The notes beneath the pieces are model-generated. The model was not told where the DNA came from. It saw only the letters and a list, made by a program, of their open reading frames with translations, and searched no databases. The translations under genes and the position numbers were made by a program. 28,554 nucleotides of DNA from assembly GCA_039105265.1 (NCBI GenBank), contig JAPFFF010000263.1, forward strand, positions 1 through 28,554. Direction: 5' to 3'. Source of the stretch: Tritrichomonas musculus (taxonomy: Eukaryota > Parabasalia > Tritrichomonadida > Tritrichomonadidae). The first letter of the stretch is position 1; the number at the start of each line of letters is the position of its first letter. This document shows, one piece after another, positions 8,341 to 16,571 of this stretch.

Positions 8341-8684
8341 TCATTTCATTGTCACGCATTTCTTAACAACGCAACTTTTTTTATTGGCAAGACGATTTTT
8401 AATCAGACTTTTATCTTCAAACCTGCAGATTTCAATTAATTCTTCAAGTTTTCCAAACTTTGTATCGTATTCTTGTTGTAATTGATCCACATATCTTTTT
8501 TGTTCATCTCGTTCTTCTTCCATTCCTTCCCTTTCCCATTTTGTTTTTCCACCTCTACTTTGTTGGACGATTGCTGCAAAGTCATCATATATTAAACTTT
8601 CACATTTTTTACGTTCCACTTGATACTTGTCAAGAGCCATTCATAATTGCTCAATGAGTAAACTATCTCGTTCTTCTTCCATTC
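8341..8684 (-). pseudogene. Coiled-coil protein fragment
   Basis: A 99-codon frame from an ATG at 8640 reads as a highly charged helix (EREGMEEERDEQKRYVDQL, then QQEYDTKFGKLEELIEICR), typical of a coiled coil. The frame continues upstream of that ATG in phase past a single TGA at 8641-8643 to another MEEERD-coding stretch ending at 8684. The 20 bases coding MEEERD with flanks are identical at 8506-8525 and 8665-8684, so a short internal duplication is present. The last residues (KKSCVVKKCVTMK) do not look like coiled coil. I read it as a remnant of a longer coiled-coil gene; the parent family is unknown. Confidence 0.4.
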
Positions 8685-8739
8685 GTTATTTTTATATAAT
8701 TTTATTTATAAATAAAATTATAATATATAAATATATTAA

Positions 8740-9092
8740 AATGAAGAAGAAGCAACATGTGATTTTGAATCCTATTTATATTCTTCACCAGAACAAGATT
8801 TAGGAGGTAATATATCTCATTCTATTGATATTTATTCGTTGGGACTCCTTTCTTATTATACATTCTTGATAATAAAAATCCTAAACCAAAAAATTCTAAT
8901 GAAGAAATTCAACCAATTGAAAATGGATCATATAATTTTAAAAATTAATATTATCGTTGCATTGAAAGATCACAAGAAAAGAGACCAACAATTCAACAGA
9001 TCATTGATTTATTTGCAATAGATACCACTATATATTTTTTTATTAAACATTTTTTTCATGGAGGATTCTTTTATGATTTCCAATATTCCTAA
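8740..9092 (+). pseudogene. Protein kinase fragment (APE motif to subdomain XI), frame-disrupted
   Basis: Reading from 8740, YSSPEQDL corresponds to the APE motif and SIDIYSLGLLSYY to the D-x-(W/Y)-S-x-G F-helix. The frame then shifts near 8860: a second frame gives PKPKNSNEEIQPIENGSY and, after an in-frame TAA (8947-8949), YYRCIERSQEKRPTIQQII, the classic subdomain XI 'C-x-x-x-x-x-x-x-R-P-T/S'. The end of the kinase homology is near 9022. HRD and DFG are missing, so it is truncated as well as shifted. It lies in the same orientation as the fragment at 8145-8288 but repeats the F-helix region, so the two are pieces of two different kinase genes, not one. Confidence 0.6.
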
Positions 9093-9546
9093 AGTTAATT
9101 ATACACATCAAAGCATATTACTTTCTCTGTTTAAGTCATTTCTTTTGAATGATTTAAAGTTCCTTCAAAGAAAAACATTTTTCAAAAGTTGGTATTCTAA
9201 TAAATTTTCAAAGTAAAACTGCTTATAATGCAATTTTTCAATTATAGTTACAGATGAATGAATTTCAATATTCTTCAAAGACAATCAATTTTCAAAAGTT
9301 TATTTACCAAATAATTGTAATAGCGAAAGAGTTTCAAATTTCAAATTATGTAATTTATGCTAATGATTCAAAATTAAAAATTCAAATTCATCAATTCTTG
9401 TCATAAAATACCTGCTTTTTTTTGGTAATTTACTCAGCCAGAGAGCAGATATGAATCATTGATCGTGATGCAACATATACTTCATTTTTGTATTGTGAGA
9501 ATAAATATATAAAAGATAAATATATGAAAATTAATTTATTAATTGA
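9093..9546. other. Intergenic with a weak diverged direct repeat
   Basis: No gene seen. The pattern TTC-TTCAAAGA followed by a TTTTTCAAAAGTT block occurs near 9160-9192 and again near 9269-9301, diverged, which may be an old tandem duplication of about 108 bp. Confidence 0.4.
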
Positions 9547-10677
9547 TTAATAAATTAGACATTTCTTTTTATCTTTGTACAAAAGATTTAGTATTCGTTT
9601 TTTTTCTTTTTCATGATTCGCTCTAATTATTTCATAAATTAAGTAATTAAATGATTGTTGAACATTGATATCTTTTTTACATGAAACTTCGAAGTATTCC
9701 ATGTTATACTTTTGCGCTAATTCATTGATATCTTCGACATTTACATTATGATCCAGATCACATTTATTCCCTATAAGAACTAATGGTATCTCATCACAAC
9801 AATCATAAATAGATTTTACAAAAAATTCTGATCTATTGAATGATTCTGGTCTACTTATGTCAAAAAAAATAGCAGCACCTTTAGAATTACGATAAAAAAG
9901 CGAAGTTAGATATCTTTCTTGTCCACTAGTATCATATATCAGAACGTTTATTTCCTTACCTTGAAATTCAACTTTTTTTTCTAAGGAAAGAGGCGCAAAT
10001 GTTTGATTAACATCTGCCACAAATATATTTTCAAGTAATCTATTAGAGAAGCATGTTTTCCCTGAATTAATGTCACCTGCTAAACTTATTATTAATTGTT
10101 CTGGTATTTCTGTAATAATTTCAATATCATCAAAATCGTTTTTATACATGATCCTTTCCAATGAATCACATCCATCAAATGATGTAACGTCAATTTTATT
10201 TATTGATGAAGGCAACTCTATTTTACCAAGTAATTTACATCTACAAAATGCTTGAAATCCAATCGATATCACTGATTCTGGAATATTTATTGTTTTCAAT
10301 GAACTACATCCTGAAAATGTTTCTTCTTCAATTGATGTTATTAATGGCGGAATATCAATACTAATTAAACTTGTACAGCCTTTAAAAGAAGATTGTCCTA
10401 TGCTTTCCAATGTTGATGGAAGATGAATCATTTTCAAACAAACACATCCTTCAAAACAACGTTGTCGAAGTGATGCCACTGATGATGGAATTGTGATATC
10501 ACTCAAAAATTGGCATCCAAAAAATGCATAATCTCCAATGAATGTCGCTGATATTGGAACTTTAAATTCTTTGAGTTTTTCACAATCCTTGAAGCAAAAA
10601 GCACAAATTTCAATTCCTGGATAATTTATTAAATAGTTATAAATATCATAATTATCTTTCTCAAATGCAAGTTTCAA
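9547..10677 (-). CDS. BspA-type LRR domain fused to a Rab/Ras-like GTPase with a C-terminal CAAX-like box
   Basis: Residues 1-25 look like the end of an ankyrin repeat (KLAFEKDNYDIYNYLINYPG). Seven LRR_5 repeats follow, with Phe-x-x-Cys at 28-31, 52-55, 75-78, 98-101, 121-124, 144-147 and 167-170, a near-perfect 23-residue period. A small GTPase follows at about 193-355: P-loop GDINSGKT (201-208), switch II DTSGQE (249-254), NKCD (304-307) and SCK (332-334), all in the normal order for the Rab/Ras superfamily. The last residues are basic and end CLIY, a plausible CAAX prenylation box in place of the Rab double cysteine. The frame has no ATG before residue 83 and is open upstream to 10755 (reading FSNTTALKLAFEKD), so it cannot start normally. 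It almost abuts the ankyrin gene upstream and is probably that gene's 3' half, separated by a frameshift and a stop. Membrane-anchored signalling is the inferred role. Confidence 0.8.
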   Translation of the reverse strand: MKLAFEKDNYDIYNYLINYPGIEICAFCFKDCEKLKEFKVPISATFIGDYAFFGCQFLSDITIPSSVASLRQRCFEGCVCLKMIHLPSTLESIGQSSFKGCTSLISIDIPPLITSIEEETFSGCSSLKTINIPESVISIGFQAFCRCKLLGKIELPSSINKIDVTSFDGCDSLERIMYKNDFDDIEIITEIPEQLIISLAGDINSGKTCFSNRLLENIFVADVNQTFAPLSLEKKVEFQGKEINVLIYDTSGQERYLTSLFYRNSKGAAIFFDISRPESFNRSEFFVKSIYDCCDEIPLVLIGNKCDLDHNVNVEDINELAQKYNMEYFEVSCKKDINVQQSFNYLIYEIIRANHEKEKKRILNLLYKDKKKCLIY

Positions 10678-10780
10678 TGCTGTCGTATTCGAAAAATATA
10701 ATATTTGTGAATGACGCTGTTTAAATTTTAAATATTTTGAAATATAATTTAAACTTTAAATAAAAATGTTATGAAATCTT

Positions 10781-11941
10781 TTAAAATATAAAAATATCAT
10801 TTAAAATGTACATGTATTGAATCTTACTTATTGATTCGTTTATATTCAGTCCTTCAATGTTTTTTAATAAATATTCAAAAAGTTTATAATAATCGTGTTC
10901 AACAGCATAATAAAAGAAAAAACGTTCTTTAAGTTCAATTGGGATGAATTCAAAATTGTAATAATGAAATCCATAATAAATCTCGTTTTTCATGTAATTT
11001 GAATGATGATCGTTTTCATCAATGAAATTATTTTTGAAATAATACGCAAATTCATTATGGTGACATTTGATTGATTCTTCTAAACATTCTTGATATGTTT
11101 TGTCACGTGGATAAACATGATTCTCTTCCAAAAGATGAATCATATCTGGATTTCGACCATGAATTGAATAGAGCCACAATGATGGCGATAATTCAACTTC
11201 ATTTTGAATTAAAAATCTAAAAATTTGAATCGATCCAAAAAATGCTGAATATTCAATTAATGATGGCCTTTTATCTATTAGAAATGCGTTACTTTCATAT
11301 ATTGATGGTTCAATTTTCTTTGAAAGTGAAAATTCTCCTTTCGTGTAATAAACTGTAAATTCTTCAATGATGTCATTCCTGATTATTTCACAAAGATATG
11401 AATCATTTTCTCCTTTAAGTCGTTTTTCTTCATAATTTTCATAATTTTCTGGTTTTTCTTTCATTGACAAATTTGAATTTAGTTTGCTTAGCTCAGTATA
11501 AAAAAAAGGTTGATTATGACTTTCTTCAATTCTGTTTGAGATTTCTGAATCAAATATTAAAATATTATCTTTGATAAGAAGTAAAAGAATTATTTTGTTC
11601 TGTTTAAAAAAATTAAAAATTTCAATATTCGAGAATGTTTGCTTGATTTGATTTTTTAGAAGATTAATTATTTTATTAATTTTTTCAAAAAATGAAAAAT
11701 TTCTATGGTGGTTTTCAGATATATTTGAAATTAAGTATAGAATTGATTTGAGTTCTTGTTTATCAAATTCATTTTGTTGAAAAATTTTAATTCTTTCGTC
11801 GTTAACAGCGTCGTCGTATTTATTTTCTTCATCATCAAGAAAATGTAAAATATTTTCATGGATCGACTTCATCTTTTTAAGATACTCCATTTTTTTTGAA
11901 TATAAATAATGAAATTGAAAATTTTCAAAAATTTCATTCAT
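10781..11941 (-). CDS. DUF3447/ankyrin protein (probable 5' half of an ankyrin-LRR-GTPase gene)
   Basis: 386 aa from an ATG at 11941. The first 150 residues are helical and charged; residues 215-310 carry the trichomonad DUF3447/ankyrin signature (RPSLIEYSAFFGSIQIFRFL, LSPSLWLYSIHGRNPDMIHL, ECLEESIKCHHNEFAYYF), and an ankyrin-like YYAVEHDYYKLFEYLLKN lies at about 350-370. It ends abruptly in a low-complexity NDIFIF, where family members normally continue with more ankyrin repeats. Those appear to resume only about 28 nt downstream in another frame (…TTALKLAFEKDNYDIYNYLI) in the LRR-GTPase frame. Such proteins mediate protein-protein contacts, usually in the cytosol; partners are unknown. Whether it is expressed as a short protein or is half of a pseudogene cannot be told from the sequence. 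Confidence 0.75.
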   Translation of the reverse strand: MNEIFENFQFHYLYSKKMEYLKKMKSIHENILHFLDDEENKYDDAVNDERIKIFQQNEFDKQELKSILYLISNISENHHRNFSFFEKINKIINLLKNQIKQTFSNIEIFNFFKQNKIILLLLIKDNILIFDSEISNRIEESHNQPFFYTELSKLNSNLSMKEKPENYENYEEKRLKGENDSYLCEIIRNDIIEEFTVYYTKGEFSLSKKIEPSIYESNAFLIDKRPSLIEYSAFFGSIQIFRFLIQNEVELSPSLWLYSIHGRNPDMIHLLEENHVYPRDKTYQECLEESIKCHHNEFAYYFKNNFIDENDHHSNYMKNEIYYGFHYYNFEFIPIELKERFFFYYAVEHDYYKLFEYLLKNIEGLNINESISKIQYMYILNDIFIF

Positions 11942-11993
11942 TTCTCAAAAAGTTTATTGATGATTTGTAAACTATTTAAAAAAAAATTTTTTT

Positions 11994-12899
11994 TTAAAGC
12001 TGTTTAGGAAATAAAACTTTTTTAGGAGCAATTCTTGTTATGAATGATGGAATTGTAACATTTTCAATATCACGACGACCAAAAAGAAGAACATCATAAA
12101 TATCACTGTCATGATTAGATTTACAAATGATAAATTTATCATCGTAATAAATGATGTTCTTTTCATCACTCTCAACTATTGTAATGTCATTCAATTTGTA
12201 GGTTCTATCAACACCATTCACATTCAAACTGAGAAACACTTGATGGAATTGAGAGACTTTCAAGCGTTGATTCTTTAAAGGCACTATTTCCAATTGATTG
12301 AAGTTTTGATTCAACAACAACACTTCTAAGTTGAGCACAATCTGAAAAAGAATATGAGCCAATTTTTATTAATTGCGGAAATGTTATGCTCTTAATTGAT
12401 GAAGCAGTAAATGAATATAGTCCAATCTCTTCAAGTTCTGAATTTTTATGGAAATTTATATGTTTCAATCTTTTGCAAGAATTGAATGCACGTTTCAATA
12501 GTTATGGTCTCAATTGAAGAAGGAGAAAAAGATGAATAACCAATGAATTCGAGTTCAGAATCATCGAAAAAATCAGCGTTTTTCAATTTGAAGCATGATT
12601 CGAATGAATATAGAGCATTTTTCTTTATAAAAGAAGGAATTTTGACATCTTCAATATCACGGCGAACAAAATAAAAAACATCAAAAATGTCACTTTTTGG
12701 ATTTGACCTTCCAATGATGAATTTGTTATCATAATAAATGATGTTTTTTGCGTCTCTTTCCGTTATTCTAATTTCTTTCAAATTTCTTATACCAAAGCAC
12801 CATCAATCCTTCAATGCTGGATGGAAATGAGATACTCTCAACACTACAGTTAAAAAATGCACTGCTCTCTATTGTCTTTAAATCTGATTCAAAACTTTA
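11994..12899 (-). pseudogene. Degraded BspA-like LRR protein gene
   Basis: LRR_5-type sequence runs through this interval in four blocks in changing frames. From 12899 it reads TIESSAFFNCSVESISFPSS, then WCFGIRNLKEIRITERDAKN with RRDIEDVKIPSFIKKNALYS, then RAFNSCKRLKHINF with LYSFTASSIKSITFPQLIKI, then DRTYKLNDITIVESDEKN with RRDIENVTIPSFITRIAPKK and a stop at 11994-11996. The 'WC ... NLKEI ... YDNKFII ... RRDIE ... IPSF' block is the same spacer module seen in the intact BspA protein at 24610-27069. At least three frame changes are needed, the 5' end is cut off by a stop in front of a poly-A/T run at about 12902, and the 3' end stops mid-repeat. It is a broken member of the same subfamily. 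Confidence 0.8.
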
Positions 12900-13614
12900 T
12901 CTAAAAAAAAAAAAGGAAAAAATATTCAAAAAAATAAAGAAAAGAAGAATATTTGTAGCATTTTACTTATATTTTTAAAAACTAGAACAAGTCTAGATAA
13001 AGTATATTTAAGTGTTTAAAATGTTGCTAATAATCAAAACATTTTAATGAAGGGAGAACCCATAAGCCTCTGAAGGCTTGATTATTGAAGGATTTTAGTA
13101 AAATTTAGGGTCTTAGAATGAGGCCTGAAAGTGTGAGTAGTAACTTTTATGATAAGCGTTTAATTATTTTTCTGATATTTCAAGCAACTCATATAATAAT
13201 TTGAGACAATTAAGTCTTCAGAAAAACCTTAACATGTTTTTGTATATGTTTTTTCAGACATCCTTTCGGTTCTTGACTATAATCTATTTTAATAAAAAAA
13301 TTCACGAATCAATATTATTTTCAACTTGAAAATAAGGTAAATGAATCATTTATTACAAATGCTTTTTCCAATAGCAAATCACTTTCACTGAGTGGAAGAA
13401 TTTAGAATTTTAGATATAGAAAGTTGCTAATCAATTAAATAATAATTAAAACTGATCTTGCATTTGAGATATTCTTCTATAATTTAATTGAATGATATTT
13501 TTTTATTTTCTCTCAATTGTTTGCAATCAAATTATATTTCAATACTTTTTATTTATTAAAATATTGAATTTTTTGAAGCAAAATGGCTACGATCAAATTT
13601 TCGATCGAACAAAT
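12900..13614. other. Intergenic upstream of the PAQR gene
   Basis: Holds a poly-A run (12904-12916), a 6-bp hairpin AAGCCT-CTGA-AGGCTT (13064-13079) and a 5-bp CTAGA/TCTAG hairpin near 12984. Positions 13050-13140 are less A+T-rich than their surroundings and could hide an RNA or gene remnant; I could not identify one. TCACTT at 13379-13384 fits the Initiator pattern but lies far from either possible PAQR start. Confidence 0.45.
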
Positions 13615-14337
13615 ATGGGGAAGGTTTCTCAGGCAATTAAGCGTTTTTTCACATTTGTACCAACAACTGAATTACCGATTTGGCTTGATGAAAAAGAAGA
13701 AATAGCAAATACAATAACGCATTTGATAGGAGCAGTTTTATGTGTTCCTGCATTAATTATGTTGATGATTTCTGCAGTTCGTATTGGTGACAAATCATTA
13801 ATTATTGGTAATTTGGTATTTGGCTTATCTATGAATATTTTATATTGGAATAGTTCATTTTATCATGGAGTTAATCCCAAAAAGCATCCAAAATTAAAAA
13901 TAATCACTAGATATCTCGATCACATTTCAATCTACCTTCTTATTGCAGGATCCTATACGCCTTTAACTCTCGTATCAATGAAAGGAACTACTGGATATGT
14001 AATTCTTGGTGTTGTTTGGGGAATCGCTCTTGTAGGAACAGTCATTAAGATTTTACATTTTGATGGATTTTATTCTGTAGCTCTTTTTTTGTATATTGGA
14101 ATGGGGTGGATTGTGATATTTTCAATCAAAGATTTAATCAAAGCTTTTTCAAAACGTGGGCTTTATTGGCTTGTCATAGGAGGCATTTTCTATACAATAG
14201 GATGCTACTTTTTCTCTAAAGATACAATTGTTCCTTTCTTCCATGCTGTTTGGCACTTATATGTTTTAATGGGGAGCGTGTGTCATTTTATTGTTGTTTA
14301 TTTTTATTGTTATAGTGACAAATATATAAATAATTAA
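13615..14337 (+). CDS. Hemolysin III / PAQR family membrane protein
   Basis: About 240 aa with seven hydrophobic spans. The family hallmarks are all present: SSFYHG, then RYLDHISIYLLIAGSYTPL, and FFHAVWHLYVLMGSVCHF near the end. The Ser, Asp and three His of these motifs form the metal (zinc) site of PAQR/hemolysin III proteins. The frame is open upstream to another ATG at 13492, which would add 41 residues; I chose 13615 (MGKVSQAIKRFF) because homologous sequence starts shortly after it and the extra residues look like translated A+T-rich DNA. The family is related to adiponectin receptors and is proposed to have lipid-hydrolase (ceramidase-like) activity; 'hemolysin' is a historical name and no lytic role should be assumed. 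Location is a cellular membrane. Stop TAA is followed by A, giving the TAAA associated with trichomonad polyadenylation. Confidence 0.9.
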   Translation: MGKVSQAIKRFFTFVPTTELPIWLDEKEEIANTITHLIGAVLCVPALIMLMISAVRIGDKSLIIGNLVFGLSMNILYWNSSFYHGVNPKKHPKLKIITRYLDHISIYLLIAGSYTPLTLVSMKGTTGYVILGVVWGIALVGTVIKILHFDGFYSVALFLYIGMGWIVIFSIKDLIKAFSKRGLYWLVIGGIFYTIGCYFFSKDTIVPFFHAVWHLYVLMGSVCHFIVVYFYCYSDKYINN

Positions 14338-16571
14338 ATGTTTATTAATAAATATTATTAATATTATATTCGTATTAATAAATTTTTAAAAATGTTAAAA
14401 ATATACTATTGAGTATACCTATATATGTTCTACCATAGAATTTTTCATTATATTTTCCAATTTCTACTTTCTTTATCGAATTATCGAACAATTGTTTGCA
14501 AACTAAAATTCATTTAGTATATGTGTATAGTAACGGTAAAAATATAAAATTGCTTTATTTTTTAAATATATATTGTAATTAATGTATTATTAAATATTGA
14601 ATATAATATTGTCTGGTTTTAATCGATAAATGCATCGGTAAACAAAAAACTTTTTTTGTGAAAAATAATTATAATAAATATTCAATTTAATAAAAATATT
14701 TTTTTTTTCATATCTTTTTATTATATTGTTTTTTCGATATATTTTATATATATATATATTATTATGTTAAATTTGTTATATTATTTATTATTTCTTTAAC
14801 TTTTAATATTTGCATTTGTTTTAATTATTAAAATTATGTTTATACTGCAAAGGTGATATTTATGTTTTTCTTCATGTTAGCATGTTAGTTTACTCTTGTG
14901 AGCATAATATAATGCATTATTACTATCATCAGCATGACCAAGGTTTGATTTTTATTTTGACATAAAAATTGATGCTAGAACTCATATTCACTAAAATTAC
15001 TCTAAATACATGAATGTATATCTCGTTGGTAAACAAAACTATAATTCTTCTTGGTTTCAATCAATAAAAAAATGGAATTTCGTTCTTTGGTATATTAAAA
15101 ATTTATATTTTATTTTTTATATTTTTATTAACTCAAAGCATAATATAATTATTTCAATTTTGTTATATTTTATTTTTGGATTTATTCATTTATTCAGTAT
15201 CAATAGAAAATGGATCATTGAAAAAAAAATTCAGAATGTATTTTGAATTCATATCTCAATATTTTTGAATATATATATCAATATATATCTTAATATTTAT
15301 GAGATATTGAAATAATTGAAATAACCTTTTAAAAAGTGTTTACATTTTATGACTATTTTAATATAAATATTCATTGATTGTAAACATGTATATTCATTTA
15401 TTTATATATAATATATATATTATGTTTAATATAAAATATTGTAAATTGATATTGCAGCTAATATCAATGGATTAATGAAATTATCGAGGCCCATATTTAA
15501 TTGAAATTCTTAGATGCACCTATCGAGTAGTTTGTTGCAATTATTAGTTCATTTTATTTTATACACGAATAAAAATAATATATTAAATTTGTAAGAAATA
15601 AAATTAACCAGATTCCTCTAAAATAATAAAAATTTAACAAAAAACTAATTTTTTTTTTTTAAATTCCTTAAATTTTAGTTCATTTTTAGATATATACCTC
15701 AGGAGCATGCTAATATCAATATATGATACAGAATAAGGTATTATATTTATTATTTCTTTCTCAAATAATGTTAGATAAGAAAGATATTCTAATTATAATA
15801 ATATTAAAAAAGTTCAAAATCTCCCTTTAAAATTAAAATCATAGAGCCTAATTGCGATATTAATAAATATTTATAAAAGAACAATGTAAAAAAATAAATA
15901 ATTTGGTGGATATTTTCAAAATATTGAAAAATCCAAAATACGTTATTTTCGTTACTATACACATTTTAGTATTCATACAAAAGTATAAAATCTTAATTTT
16001 CTTTGAAAAAAATTGAAGTTTAAGAAAATTGATAATGATTTCCTGAGTTGTTTGATAGTTGTAAAATAATTTTAATTGAAAAAAATTGTGAAAAAAAAAG
16101 AGATTTCTGAGGAGTATAAAAAATAAAGTACTCAAAAAATGAAATTAGCAATAAAAAGAAATCCAACGTCACGATTCAGGATTTTTTTATTTATTTCATA
16201 ATAAGATTTCAAAATAAAACTGGTTGATCAGCCTTTTCTTCCAACTTGTGCCTATTGATCTAATGAATGTTAATTATAATATCTTCTTTCTGGAAAATTT
16301 TTTAAGAGCAAGCAAACAATTTTAACTATTTTTAATCATATTGTTTTTGAATAGTTTATATTAAATAAACTTTTCAAAAATATTACAAATTAAAATGCAA
16401 ATAAAACGCGACGTATGGAATATTTTCCACTAAAAATCAAAATTAATATTTTAATACTAATATTAAATATTATATATCATAATCAAAGGAAAATATTATT
16501 TTTAATAGTACCACATCTTTTTTTGTGATAGCTCATTGAATTTTCTACTCTAAAAAAAATCTTTAAAAATA
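14338..16571. other. Long A+T-rich intergenic stretch
   Basis: About 2.2 kb without a convincing gene. It contains a TA microsatellite (14748-14760), many short palindromes such as TGATATT-GCAGCT-AATATCA (15446-15465), and a 16-base reverse match (15934-15949) to the start of the 69-bp repeat at 1128. A 78-codon plus frame (15010-15246) and a 91-codon minus frame (15860-16135) are dominated by Ile, Phe, Lys, Asn and Tyr, as expected of random A+T-rich DNA, so I do not call them genes. Confidence 0.55.
16533..16537 (+). promoter_or_regulatory. Initiator-like motif TCATT upstream of the kinase gene
   Basis: TCATT with its A at 16535, 37 nt before the ATG at 16572. It fits TCA(+1)Y(T/A), the element bound by the trichomonad Initiator-binding protein. 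Support is the motif and a spacing shared with other genes here. Confidence 0.35.

Noticed and set aside
8145-9092. One kinase gene interrupted by the opposite-strand coiled-coil fragment
   Set aside because: Both kinase pieces contain the D-V/I-Y-S-x-G region, so they overlap in the domain and cannot be consecutive parts of one gene.
10678-10780. Spliceosomal intron joining the ankyrin and LRR-GTPase frames
   Set aside because: Neither the GTAYGT donor nor the ACTAACACAYAG acceptor block typical of trichomonads is present.
14748-14760. TA-repeat as a regulatory element
   Set aside because: Short TA runs are expected in DNA this A+T-rich and nothing links it to a gene.
15010-15246. 78-codon frame with hydrophobic stretch
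   Set aside because: Looks like a membrane protein only because random A+T-rich codons give Ile, Phe and Tyr; no family resemblance.
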